Origin: PRO6 sp035565775
GTDB lineage: Bacteria; Pseudomonadota; Alphaproteobacteria; Rhizobiales; Xanthobacteraceae
DNA: 64,000 nt
Direction of reading: 5' to 3'
NCBI GenBank assembly: GCA_035565775.1
Contig: DATMRW010000023.1
Span: 62,001 to 126,000, forward strand
The notes below the pieces were generated by a model. The model was given only the letters and a program-made list of their open reading frames with translations, was not told where the DNA came from and ran no database searches. Position numbers and translations under genes: made by a program. Position 1 is the stretch's first letter. The number at the start of each line of letters is the position of its first letter. Below, one piece after another: positions 36,213-45,149 of this stretch.

Positions 36213-36568
36213 GGGGGTGACGTTCCTCAGGTTGGCGCTGCCGTGTCATCGGGGCGAGCAAGCAGATACAGCTTCGCCATCGTGAAAATCGCGATTGATC
36301 GACAGCGTGTGTGAATGAAGATCCTGACAAGGTGTCGGGTCGGATCTTCGCCCATCTGATTGCAGGTTCCTCCGTCTCGGAGGTCGCGCTGCAATGGGGG
36401 AAAGCGCCTGGCGCTGCGAGGATGTATAGAAGCATTTCCCCATAAAGGCAAAGTATGTTTTTGATTTTATATTTTCTACTTCTGTGACGATGCTTGAATT
36501 GGCGCTGATCTCACACCAAGTTGAATGATAATGTCATGCAAGCTGTTCATCGAAACTGTAGGAGAACT
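36213..36568. other. Intergenic control region, divergent symporter and small TM/XRE pair
   Basis: About 355 bp with no gene. The right part (36440-36480) is very AT-rich (TATGTTTTTGATTTTATATTTTC) and probably carries promoters. No hairpin or operator palindrome stands out. Confidence 0.4.
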
Positions 36569-36715
36569 ATGAATATAGTTGTCGGGACAATTGCCATCTT
36601 GATCGGTTGGTCGGTGTTTGTTGCCAGCAAATACAACCCGGACCGGCATGCTGCGACTGCAAGAACATCGCGGCCCCGGAGAGGGAATGATTCCAGTCGG
36701 AAGGGAGCGGCCTGA
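36569..36715 (+). CDS. Small single-pass membrane protein upstream of an XRE regulator
   Basis: 48 residues: an N-terminal TM helix (IVVGTIAILIGWSVFVASKY) and a basic Arg/Ser/Thr tail. TAGGAG lies 5 nt before the ATG, and the stop overlaps the start of the XRE gene by one base, so translation of the two is coupled. Unknown function. Confidence 0.62.
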   Translation: MNIVVGTIAILIGWSVFVASKYNPDRHAATARTSRPRRGNDSSRKGAA

Positions 36716-37014
36716 TGATTGCAGGCTCACAATGCCGTGCCGGTCGCGCACTCGTTGAGATTTCCCGGGCAAAGCTGGCGGCCCGGGCGAATGTCCCGGA
36801 GCAGGTTATCGAAAGATTTGAAAATCGATTGGAAGAGCCCGACGAGGCGACCATCGCTCGGCTTGCACACGCGCTTGAGGAGCTCGGCGCGGTCTTCATT
36901 GATGAGAATGGCGGCGGGATCGGCGTGCGCTTACGATTTTCCAGTTCGGAGGCCAGGCAGATTTCGCGCATGGAGGGCGAGGGCGGGGTCGCAGCCAACG
37001 ACGTGGTCCCCTGA
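36715..37014 (+). CDS. XRE-family HTH transcriptional regulator (short)
   Basis: A 99-residue one-domain regulator: QCRAGRALVEISRAKLAARA, then VPEQVIERFENRLEEPDEAT and a C-terminal strand FIDENGGGIGVRLRF. This short form, an HTH plus the ENGGGxGVRLR end, is common in Bradyrhizobium. The 1-bp overlap with the small membrane protein makes them a unit; mscS follows 64 bp later. Confidence 0.82.
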   Translation: MIAGSQCRAGRALVEISRAKLAARANVPEQVIERFENRLEEPDEATIARLAHALEELGAVFIDENGGGIGVRLRFSSSEARQISRMEGEGGVAANDVVP

Positions 37015-37078
37015 TGAACTTTTCGCCCTTTCAAGCTGATCTCGTCAGCTCATTTTCGCTGTAGAACGACTCTCAGGA

Positions 37079-38008
37079 ATGTCAAAAGGCACTTCAGGCA
37101 AGGCGTCTGCGTTGCGCCGCGTGGTGTGGCCGCTACTAAGCACGGCCGCCAGTGTTGCGGTGTACGTCCTCCATCCAGCGGCGTTGAAGGCGACGCAGTT
37201 CGATGTCGACGGCTCTGCTCTCGCCCTGTTGTCGGGTGGCGCCAGCTATTTTTCCGCGGCATGGCTCGGAGGGCGGCTGGTCGCGATGGCGCTCGAGCGC
37301 GCTGGAACGAAACGGCGCCGCGTTCCGAAATTGCTGCTGGAGCTGACCTCGGCCGCGCTCTTCATCGCCGCCGGGATAGCCACGATCATGCTGGTGCTGG
37401 GGCAATCGCTCAGCGGGGCGCTGGCTGGCTCCGGCATCATCCTGGCGATCCTCGGGTTTGCCATCCGCAACGTTCTCGCCGACGTGCTCTCGGGCGTTGC
37501 GGTCGGGCTTGAGGCGCCTTACCGGATCGGCGACTGGGTTGCGATTGACGACACGACGAGGGGGCGGGTGATCGAGATCGGCTGGCGGACGACGCGTCTG
37601 CTGACCCGCGACGATACTTACATGATCCTGCCGAACAGTCAGATCGCGCGCCAGAAACTGACGAATTACAGTGCACCGCGACGTCATTACAGGACGCGCG
37701 TGGAGGTGATGCTCAGCCATCAGATATCGGTTGCCGAGGCCAAAGAACTTTTGGCGGAGGCGGCCAGCAAGCCGTCGATCATTCTGCCGTCACCACGGCC
37801 GGACGTCAGGGTGGCATCCTACGATGCGGTCGGGGTGCGCTATCTGGTCCGCTTCTGGGTGCCGACCTTCGCGGATGACATTGATTGCCGCGATGCCGTC
37901 TTTTCCGAGATTGACGCGGCGCTGCGGGCGCGCTCGCTGCCTCTCCCGGTGAGCGACTGTTCGTTGTCGTCGGTGGCAGCAAGCGGCGCGGTCGGTGCGG
38001 GAATTTAA
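37079..38008 (+). CDS. MscS-family mechanosensitive ion channel
   Basis: A 309-residue channel: three or four TM segments, the pore helix (GALAGSGIILAILGFAIRNV), then the MscS beta domain (EAPYRIGDWVAIDD, GRVIEIGWRTTRLLT, ILPNSQIARQKLTNYS) and a C-terminal alpha/beta vestibule. It would open under hypo-osmotic membrane tension. No terminator is evident after it. Confidence 0.9.
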   Translation: MSKGTSGKASALRRVVWPLLSTAASVAVYVLHPAALKATQFDVDGSALALLSGGASYFSAAWLGGRLVAMALERAGTKRRRVPKLLLELTSAALFIAAGIATIMLVLGQSLSGALAGSGIILAILGFAIRNVLADVLSGVAVGLEAPYRIGDWVAIDDTTRGRVIEIGWRTTRLLTRDDTYMILPNSQIARQKLTNYSAPRRHYRTRVEVMLSHQISVAEAKELLAEAASKPSIILPSPRPDVRVASYDAVGVRYLVRFWVPTFADDIDCRDAVFSEIDAALRARSLPLPVSDCSLSSVAASGAVGAGI

Positions 38009-38222
38009 GCCAGGTGCAAACGGCGTTGGAGGTGATTGCCGCGCGACGCCAAGTGATGAAAGTCTCATCGAACTCTTGTTATCGGCGTCAACGACCTCGG
38101 CCGCGCGCGATTACTTTCAAAGGGCGCTGCCGGACTGCGGCGCGCCGCGACGACGTTCGGTTCGACGCGGCCCATCTGCATTCCCGATGCCCGCCGATCT
38201 TCATAGGCGTGGGGGCGCCCGG

Positions 38223-39599
38223 TCAGGCTAACGGCCGGATGTTCTGGTTCACGCGGAAAAAATTCGTCGGGTCGTACTTGGCTTTGATCTGCTGAAGGCG
38301 CCGAAAGTTGGGGCCATATGCAGCAGCAACTGCGCCGCCGATCTCGTCGTTGTCCAAGTAGTTGACATAGCGACCGGCGGCGAAGAAAGGCTGCATCCTT
38401 TGGTAAGTTTCGCGGGCCCACGCGATGCATGCCCCCGTCTCAGTTGGCTGGGTCCACTGAGCGAGCACGAGGAAATTATAGCCTTCCCGCCGGTGGGGGA
38501 ACGCCGTATCGGTAACATTCACCCGGGTGACCGCGCCGTGGAAATGTTCGATGAGTATTTGGCCCATTGGCGTCGGGCACCGCGCGAAGCAGCTGATCAT
38601 GGTGTCGATCGCGGCATCGCTCAGCTCGGTGAGGAAGTTGGACTTCCAATAATTAAGGGCGCCTTTTGGGAAGCTGGCATCGAGCATGCTGTTGAGCTGG
38701 CAGTAGGGTATCGGTCCTGCTGCGTCCAAAACAGGAAGCGCGAACTCTTTCAGCGGCCGCATTGCCTTTTCGGCGTCTTCCAACGGCCCGCAGTGGCAGG
38801 TGACCAGCACCGCCACCTCCGTGCCGGAGCCGTCGGGCGCATGCGTCAGGGATGCAAACAGTGTTTGTTCGTCGGATAGCGATCGTGTGCTATCGCGGAA
38901 GAACTCAAGGACTGCGCGGGCGCTTTCGATCGGATGGACGATCGGGCCGCCCATCACGGTCGGTCCAACGGGCTGGAGTTCGTACTCGAAGCTCGTGGCG
39001 ACCCCGAAATTTCCGCCGCCGCCGCGAAGGGCCCAGAAAAGCTCCGGCTCCTGATGCTTGCTCGCCCGCAAGACTTTGCCGTCGGCGGTGACGAGCTCTA
39101 CCGACCGGAGATTGTCGAGCGCCAGGCCGTATTTGCCCATGAGCCAGCCCACCCCGCCTCCGAGGGTCAGGCCGGCGATGCCGGTGCTGGAGACCACGCC
39201 GCCGGTGACGGCTAGGCCGTGCAACTGCGTCTCGCGGTTCAGCTCGGCCCAGTTGACGCCGCCTTGCGCCCAGACCGTTCTACTCTCCCGATCGACGTGG
39301 ATGCCCTTCATCAGCGAGAGATCGACCATCACCCCACCATCGGTCGTCGCGCGGCCCGCGACGTTGTGGCCGCCGCCGCGAATTGCAACCTCGAGGCCGA
39401 GCCTGCGGGTGAGATCGAGGGCGCCGACAACGTCCGTCACGCCGCGACACCTTGCGATCAATGCGGGCCGCTTATCGACCAGACCATTGTGAACCTTCCT
39501 CGCGTCTTCATAGCCGATGTCCCCGGGTGTCAGGAGTTGCCCTTGGAAGGTGGCGGCAAGCTCGGCAGCAGCGCTGGCAACGGATGCAATTGAAAGCAT
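38223..39599 (-). CDS. FAD-binding oxidoreductase with BBE domain
   Basis: A 458-residue flavoenzyme of the berberine-bridge/hexose-oxidase type. His78 in IRGGGHNVAGRA is the residue that binds FAD covalently; GGGVGWLMGKYGLALDNL gives the second FAD site but without the Cys that makes the link bicovalent. The C-terminal NYLDNDE...YDPTNFFRVNQNI is the BBE domain. Start ATG 39599 has GAGGAGG 8 nt upstream. Substrate (sugar, lactone or alkaloid-like) is unknown. Divergent from its likely LysR regulator. Confidence 0.88.
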   Translation of the reverse strand: MLSIASVASAAAELAATFQGQLLTPGDIGYEDARKVHNGLVDKRPALIARCRGVTDVVGALDLTRRLGLEVAIRGGGHNVAGRATTDGGVMVDLSLMKGIHVDRESRTVWAQGGVNWAELNRETQLHGLAVTGGVVSSTGIAGLTLGGGVGWLMGKYGLALDNLRSVELVTADGKVLRASKHQEPELFWALRGGGGNFGVATSFEYELQPVGPTVMGGPIVHPIESARAVLEFFRDSTRSLSDEQTLFASLTHAPDGSGTEVAVLVTCHCGPLEDAEKAMRPLKEFALPVLDAAGPIPYCQLNSMLDASFPKGALNYWKSNFLTELSDAAIDTMISCFARCPTPMGQILIEHFHGAVTRVNVTDTAFPHRREGYNFLVLAQWTQPTETGACIAWARETYQRMQPFFAAGRYVNYLDNDEIGGAVAAAYGPNFRRLQQIKAKYDPTNFFRVNQNIRPLA

Positions 39600-39708
39600 G
39601 GCGTCGTCCTCCTCGAATTCGAGCCCCTGTCTTTCCATCGAAATTTCCTCAGGCGCAAACGCGAAAAATTCAGCTCAAGGTGAACTAATTTCATCTAGAC
39701 TATGAAAT

Positions 39709-40617
39709 ATGCAAAAGCTGCCACCCCTCATCGAGCTGCGCGCGTTTGACGCCGCTGTTCGCCATATGAGCTTCAAGAAGGCGGCGCTAGAGCTCGGGGT
39801 GACCCCCACCGCGATCAGCCACCAGATCCGTTTGCTTGAGCGCTATTGCGGCCGAGCATTATTCCGTCGCAGGCCGCGGCCGTTGACGCTGACCGATGCC
39901 GGCGCGCGCCTGTTCCCTGCGGTTCGCGGCGGGCTCGAGGCATTTGCCGAGGCAATCGCGGCCGTCAAGCAGGATGGCGACCAACAGCCTCTTCGCGTGA
40001 CGACAACGAATGCTTTCGCCAGCCGCTGGCTTGTGCCCCGCCTGCCCGCCTGGCGAAAGCTGCATCCCGACGTGCCGCTGGAGGTGATCGGTACAGACAC
40101 CGTGCTCGATCTGCAGGCCGGGGATGGCGATGTCGCCATTCGCTATGCGACCAGCCGAGAACTGCCGATGGACGGGATCGCCGATGATCTTTTGAGCGAT
40201 ACATTCTGGCCCGTCTGCAATCCGCGTTTGCTTTCAACCGGACGCATAAAGAGGCCCGCCGATCTCGCCAAGCATGTTCTCGTTCACTCCTATTGGTCGC
40301 CGGCCGACCGTGAGCCACCCACATGGCAGAGATGGTTTGCAGCGGCTCGGCGCAGGTGGCGCGTCGTGCCCGAATTCAAGGACATGCAGCACTTGAGCTT
40401 CCGGGAGGAGCTGCATGCCATCGAAGCGGTCATCGCCGGGCAAGGAATCGGAATTTTCAGCGATGTCCTCGTGGCGCGCGAACTCGCCTCCGGGACGCTC
40501 GCAAAAGCGTTCACATTGAGCTTGCCCGGCTATAGCTTCTATACGATCCGCAGGTCAGGCCATCCGCGCGAAAGGACCATCCGAGCCTTCTCGGAGTGGC
40601 TGCAGTCAGTTCGTTGA
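39709..40617 (+). CDS. LysR-family regulator, GcvA-like
   Basis: A 302-residue regulator. HTH at 5-65 (LIELRAFDAAVRHMSFKKAA, VTPTAISHQIRLLERYCGR) and effector domain follow the GcvA type (AFASRWLVPRLPAWRKLHPD). It is divergent from the BBE oxidase with a 109-bp gap, so probably its regulator. Confidence 0.87.
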   Translation: MQKLPPLIELRAFDAAVRHMSFKKAALELGVTPTAISHQIRLLERYCGRALFRRRPRPLTLTDAGARLFPAVRGGLEAFAEAIAAVKQDGDQQPLRVTTTNAFASRWLVPRLPAWRKLHPDVPLEVIGTDTVLDLQAGDGDVAIRYATSRELPMDGIADDLLSDTFWPVCNPRLLSTGRIKRPADLAKHVLVHSYWSPADREPPTWQRWFAAARRRWRVVPEFKDMQHLSFREELHAIEAVIAGQGIGIFSDVLVARELASGTLAKAFTLSLPGYSFYTIRRSGHPRERTIRAFSEWLQSVR

Positions 40618-40776
40618 TCCTATGGAATGGTCTGCTGCGGTTTGCGTCCCAACCTGGAGTTAGCCCCAGCCGCTGGCGCCGGGCGGATGCGCGTCCTCCT
40701 CGCGGTCGTTCCAGTGTGGATGAATTGTCACATAACGGCGGTAGGCTGACGCAGCGATTGTTCCCGAGGCTTACCC

Positions 40777-42774
40777 ATGAAACAGACCGTCGAAATCATT
40801 CGTGGCGATGGCGGCGATGAGCCGCTCTGCGTTGAGACCGGAAATCCGCATTTTGAGGACCATGTCGCGACGCGCCTCGCCCGCCGCGACGTGCTGGTGG
40901 GCGGGCTGGCCGCCGCGGTTGCCGCCGTCTTCGTCTGGTCCGGCCGGGCGATGGCAGGCGAAGGGCGCCTGGGTTTCAAGCCGGTTCCGGTCGGCCGTGC
41001 CGATACGGTGGTTGTCCCCGAAGGCTACCGTGTCCAGGTCATCCTGCCGTGGGGAGAGCCGATCCTCGGCCAGATGCCCGCCTTTGCTCCGGTCAATAGC
41101 GGCGAGGATCAGGCCATGCAGATCGGCAGCCATCATGACGGTCTGCATTTCTTCCCGATCGACGGCCGCTCCGACGACGGCCTGTTCGTCACCAACCACG
41201 AATATGCCGAGCCGCGGCTGATGCACGCCTCGGCCGCCGGCCTGAAGCTCGGCGCCGAGGATGGCTATCTGATCGATGGTCGCCGGCCGGCCGATGACGT
41301 GCTGAAGGAAATGAACGCCCACGGCGTCAGTGTGGTCCGCATCCGTCGCGAGGCCGGCGGCCGCTGGGCTGCCGTGCCCGATCCGCGCAATCGCCGCATC
41401 ACCGCGCTGACGCCGATGGAACTGGCCGGCCCGGTGCGCGGCAGCGATTTCGTGAAGACGAAATACAGCCCCGACGGCACGCGCGTGCGCGGCACGTTCA
41501 ACAATTGCGCGTCGGGGCCAACGCCCTGGAACACCTATCTGGCCGCGGAAGAGAACTGGGCGCTCTACTTCCGCAACGACGATACGGCCGACGGCAAGCC
41601 GAACCAGCCGCGCGAGCATAGCCAGTATCAAGTGCCGCGCGGCAAGACGCGCTATCATTGGGAATTGGCCGACAGCGGCGATGATGCTTTTCTGCGGTTC
41701 GATGCCTCGCGCAAAGCGCCAAATCCGGCCGAGGACTACCGCAACGAGCCCAATGCTTTCGGCTGGATGGTGGAGATCGATCCGTTCCGGCCGGATTCCA
41801 CGCCGGTGAAGCGCACCGCGCTGGGTCGCTTTGCCCATGAAGGCGTGGTGTTCGCGCCGGCGATCGAAGGCAGGCCGCTGGTCTGCTACTCCGGCGACGA
41901 CGCCATGTTCCAGTTCATCTACAAGTTCGTCAGCGCGCAGCCCTACAGCAAGGCCGGCGCGGGAGGGCATCTGCTCGACGACGGCACGCTCTATGTTGCG
42001 CGTTTCAACGATGATGGCAGCGGCGACTGGCTGGCGCTGGCCTTCGGCCAGAATGGCCTGACGCCCGAAAACGGCTTCCATAGCCAGGCCGAAGTGCTGG
42101 TGAACACGCGCGCCGCGGCGAAGCATGTCGGCGCCACGCGCATGGATCGCCCGGAATGGGGCGGGGTCGATCCGAACAACGGCGCGGTCTATTTCACACT
42201 CACCAACAATGCGAAGCGCACGCCGGAGGAAATCGACAAGGCCAATCCGCGCGCGCAAAACCATTTCGGGCACATCGTGCGCTGGACGGAGGCGGATGGC
42301 GATCACGCTGCCACGCGCTTTCGCTGGGATCTGTTCGTGATCGGCGGCGACAAGGAATCCGGACGCAATCCCGGTGGCCAGGCGCTCGACGACAACAACC
42401 TGTTCGCCTGTCCGGACGGCCTGTGGTTCGATGCCGAGAGCAGGCTGTGGATTCAAACCGACATCAGTGACGCCGCGCTGAACAAGGGACGCTATGAGCC
42501 GTTTGGCAACAACGCGATGCTGTGTGCCGACCCCGCGACGGGGGAGATCCGGCGCTTTCTGACCGGGCCGCTCGGCCAGGAGATCACCGGCGTGGTGACA
42601 ACGCCCGATGGTCGCACCATGTTTGTCAACGTTCAGCATCCAGGCGCGCACACGAGCGCCGAGGAGTTTGCGGAAGGCCGCCTCGGCAGTCATTGGCCGG
42701 ACGGCGGCTCCGCCATTCCCCGCTCGGCGACGCTCGTCATCGCCCGCGACGACGGCGGAGTGATCGGCACCTGA
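40777..42774 (+). CDS. PhoX-family alkaline phosphatase-like protein (DUF839)
   Basis: A 665-residue secreted protein. Residues 36-57 (RRDVLVGGLAAAVAAVF) look like a Tat signal, as in other PhoX. The beta-propeller is recognisable: VPEGYRVQVILPWGEPI, NHEYAEPRLM, NNCASGPTPWNTYLAAEENW, TGVVTTPDGRTMFVNVQHPG. PhoX is a calcium/iron phosphatase that frees phosphate from esters when phosphate is short. No Pho box was seen. A Tat-exported CxxC-repeat protein is encoded convergently just after it. Confidence 0.9.
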   Translation: MKQTVEIIRGDGGDEPLCVETGNPHFEDHVATRLARRDVLVGGLAAAVAAVFVWSGRAMAGEGRLGFKPVPVGRADTVVVPEGYRVQVILPWGEPILGQMPAFAPVNSGEDQAMQIGSHHDGLHFFPIDGRSDDGLFVTNHEYAEPRLMHASAAGLKLGAEDGYLIDGRRPADDVLKEMNAHGVSVVRIRREAGGRWAAVPDPRNRRITALTPMELAGPVRGSDFVKTKYSPDGTRVRGTFNNCASGPTPWNTYLAAEENWALYFRNDDTADGKPNQPREHSQYQVPRGKTRYHWELADSGDDAFLRFDASRKAPNPAEDYRNEPNAFGWMVEIDPFRPDSTPVKRTALGRFAHEGVVFAPAIEGRPLVCYSGDDAMFQFIYKFVSAQPYSKAGAGGHLLDDGTLYVARFNDDGSGDWLALAFGQNGLTPENGFHSQAEVLVNTRAAAKHVGATRMDRPEWGGVDPNNGAVYFTLTNNAKRTPEEIDKANPRAQNHFGHIVRWTEADGDHAATRFRWDLFVIGGDKESGRNPGGQALDDNNLFACPDGLWFDAESRLWIQTDISDAALNKGRYEPFGNNAMLCADPATGEIRRFLTGPLGQEITGVVTTPDGRTMFVNVQHPGAHTSAEEFAEGRLGSHWPDGGSAIPRSATLVIARDDGGVIGT

Positions 42775-42821
42775 AGAGAATTGTTATGCTGTAGCCACGC
42801 CGACCGCCCTCACAGCGGCGC

Positions 42822-43958
42822 TCACAAACGGGCCAAGGCCGTATTGACGCGATCGGTGACGTCGTGCCTCAGCACCTTGTCGAGGGCGTTTTGAATAATC
42901 TGGCGGCCCCGTCCGGTTTGCTGCATGGCGTTGACGACGAGGTTCGCGACGCCGAGGATGGCGCCGCCCGATACGTTGCGCGATTTTGCCGTGATGCTCG
43001 GCACGCTGAGAACAACCGCCTCGACCCGCGGTTTGGTTGGAGTTTTTGCCGGAACCAGAATTCCATTCAGCAACAGGTCCCAATTCACCTCGAACGCGGG
43101 ATCCGCCCATTTGCCCGCGGCCGTCGGCTGGGTGCTCTTGAAGTAGATATGGTTTGCGTTGATCCGGTAGTTGAAAACGGTCGGCGCGGTGAACTTGAAA
43201 TCCGGGTTTCCGAGCCTGAGATTGATGTCGTAAAGCGTCACGCCCTTGGCCAGAAGGTCGCCCCGGCTGAGCTGCCCCTTGAGCTCGCTGGTCAGCGCAT
43301 CGCGGTTCGCATTGAAGGTGTTCTCCAGAATTTGCGAGACCATGTTCTGGGCCGGACCGAGGCCTGGAGCTGATTGCCCGAGGTCGCGATAGGGAAGGTG
43401 GAAGGTCCATCCGGCTGCTGCATGTCCGCCCCCGGCCGGACACACGCCCTTGTTCGGATATCCGTCATAAAAGAGTGCGCTGCATTTTCCGCAAAAGCGC
43501 CAGGCATTCTGGTTTTGCCCGGGCGGCGGCGTCCGCTTGCTTTCATTCGTGTAGGCGAGGCCGAACATATATCCCTGCGCGGCATGGCCGCCGCCGGCCG
43601 CGCAGCGTCCTTTGTTCGGGTAGCCGTCGAAAAACATCACCGAGCATTTGTTGCAATAGCGCCAATCGAATTGCCATTGATCCGGTCGCGCGCGCGCGGC
43701 GTCGAAGTGCGGCCGGAAATTGAAGCCGATCGCTTCGTGGCCGCCACCAGCCGCGCATCGGCCCTTCTGCGGATAGCCATCGAAAAACATCTGGTGGCAC
43801 TTTGCGCAATATCGCCAATCGGCCTGATCGCCCGTCTGGCCCGCAGCCCGATCTGCCAACATCAACAGTGCTGGCGGTGTCGCCGCGGCAACAAACAATC
43901 CCTGGCCCTCGCGAAGAAACCTGCGGCGCGACCAGCTATCGAACATATGGTCGATCAT
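42822..43958 (-). CDS. Tat-exported protein with three CxxC...C...H repeats, unknown function
   Basis: A 378-residue protein. Residues 10-17 (SRRRFLRE) and a hydrophobic stretch (VAAATPPALLMLA) are a twin-arginine signal. Residues 48-186 hold three repeats (48-81, 99-132, 153-186), each WRxCxKC...F(F/Y)DGYPxKGxC.AGGGH. Cys/His sets are C51 C54 C68 H74, C102 C105 C119 H125 and C156 C159 C173 H179. The rest (190-378) has no recognisable domain. The CxxC-C-H spacing suggests three metal or zinc-ribbon sites that would be loaded before Tat export. Converges with phoX. Confidence 0.85.
   Translation of the reverse strand: MIDHMFDSWSRRRFLREGQGLFVAAATPPALLMLADRAAGQTGDQADWRYCAKCHQMFFDGYPQKGRCAAGGGHEAIGFNFRPHFDAARARPDQWQFDWRYCNKCSVMFFDGYPNKGRCAAGGGHAAQGYMFGLAYTNESKRTPPPGQNQNAWRFCGKCSALFYDGYPNKGVCPAGGGHAAAGWTFHLPYRDLGQSAPGLGPAQNMVSQILENTFNANRDALTSELKGQLSRGDLLAKGVTLYDINLRLGNPDFKFTAPTVFNYRINANHIYFKSTQPTAAGKWADPAFEVNWDLLLNGILVPAKTPTKPRVEAVVLSVPSITAKSRNVSGGAILGVANLVVNAMQQTGRGRQIIQNALDKVLRHDVTDRVNTALARL
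43401..43502 (-). repeat. CxxC-C-H repeat unit 3
   Basis: Third unit: WRFCGKCSALFYDGYP, then KGVCPAGGGH. The most divergent copy but with every metal-binding residue kept. Confidence 0.88.
43563..43664 (-). repeat. CxxC-C-H repeat unit 2
   Basis: Second unit: WRYCNKCSVMFFDGYP, then KGRCAAGGGH. Differs from unit 1 mainly in the residues after each Cys pair. Confidence 0.88.
43716..43817 (-). repeat. CxxC-C-H repeat unit 1
   Basis: First of three coding repeats: WRYCAKCHQMFFDGYP, then KGRCAAGGGH. Confidence 0.88.
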
Positions 43959-43994
43959 TCGGCCCCCCTGTCCCCGTGTGTCTCTCTCCGCGCT

Positions 43995-44498
43995 TCAGGC
44001 CCCGGGCTTATAGGCCTTGCAGCCGTCTTCAAACTGGTCGAACAATTTATGGCAGACATCGATGCGCGAGCTTTCGTCCGCTCCATCCTTGTAAAGGTCG
44101 ATCCGCCAGTAGACCGGCTCGGATGCGCCTGCGTCGAACTCTGCGCGGCCCTCGCAGTACCGCGAAACCGCGATGAACGTATCCTTTGTCGCATACTGGT
44201 TTGCCGAGCGCGGCGCGGCGCCGAGCAGAACTTCGCGCGGCTCCCGCAATGCAGAAAATTTGCGCGGCGGCTGCGCGTTCAGGCCGCTGTTGCGCAGGTT
44301 CGCCCGAATTGTCTCCAGAACTCTTGTGTCGGTGCAGGCAAGCGGATCGGCCGCAAAGGCGGCGGGAGCGAACAGACAAGTTGCGGCTACCGTCCCGGCG
44401 ATCAGCTCCATAACCGTCTTGACGGGCTTGCGGAGGCAAGCGCGCCTTGCCGGACTAGCTGCTCGGCATTCCGGAGAGTTGAACGATCCCAATGGCAT
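43995..44498 (-). CDS. Secreted protein of unknown function
   Basis: A 167-residue protein with a signal peptide (VMELIAGTVAATCLF, ending AAFA). The mature part is about 120 residues with four Cys (CTDTRV, RYCEGRAEF, DVCHKLF, DGCKAY), likely two disulfides. The start at 44498 has GGAGG 5 nt upstream; a later ATG at 44411 would give a classical short signal peptide and may be right. It ends 37 bp before the CxxC-repeat gene on the same strand, so they are probably one operon. Confidence 0.7.
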   Translation of the reverse strand: MPLGSFNSPECRAASPARRACLRKPVKTVMELIAGTVAATCLFAPAAFAADPLACTDTRVLETIRANLRNSGLNAQPPRKFSALREPREVLLGAAPRSANQYATKDTFIAVSRYCEGRAEFDAGASEPVYWRIDLYKDGADESSRIDVCHKLFDQFEDGCKAYKPGA

Positions 44499-44873
44499 GC
44501 GCCCCTCCGACAAGTCGTTGTTCATGACTGACCGCGGCCCAGCTCGTCCTATTGGTTGAACGATAGCGCATCAGACGGTTCATGTCGTCAAGAGATCGGA
44601 ACCGCCGGGTGGAAGGGGCGAAAGTGTTTGCTGGCGCGATAGATTGGCGCAATATCAGATGGTTATGGGGGCGGTTGGTCCTCTAGCCCCTGACAAGCCA
44701 TGCGTGTCCGAGGGAATGCGAAGGCCCCGTACGAGATGACCTGCCGGCGGCACACAGGCATGGTTTTGAACGTTCCGGTTGAAATGCGCAGGGGCTGCTT
44801 TTCTTCAAGTCCGGAACGGAAAGGCGGCGAGGCAGTTAAGGAGGGCCGTTAAACAAATCAGGAAGGGATCCCC

Positions 44874-45056
44874 GTGGAAAAAACCGGTCATCTCGCCAAA
44901 ATTATCGCACGCGGCCGTGCGCAGGCCGAAAAACTTCCGCCCGGGCCGAGCCGTGATCGGGTCATGGCGAAGCTGCGTCAGGCGGAAGAAAGCTTGCGTC
45001 CCAAATATTCGCCCGTCGCGCTTGGGTTGTCGGGTTTGGCGAAAAAGATGCGGTAA
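44874..45056 (+). CDS. Small hypothetical protein
   Basis: A 60-residue, basic, helical protein starting with GTG after AGGAAGGG. LPPGPSRDRVMAKLRQAEES resembles a motif (LPPGPERDxLLxKARQAE) seen in short rhizobial proteins. No function known. Roughly 315 bp before it hold no gene I can support. Confidence 0.55.
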   Translation: MEKTGHLAKIIARGRAQAEKLPPGPSRDRVMAKLRQAEESLRPKYSPVALGLSGLAKKMR

Positions 45057-45149
45057 CAGCGATTTGCGACGTGAACGCAGAAATCCAAATGCACCGCATC
45101 GCTAAACTGGAAGGCGAACTCGGAGCCCACTTTTCAGCTGGAGCCAGCG

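Noticed and set aside
44779..45105. 108-codon plus-strand frame upstream of the arginase gene
   Set aside because: Overlaps the better-supported 60-residue gene in another frame and is Arg/Lys-rich noise.
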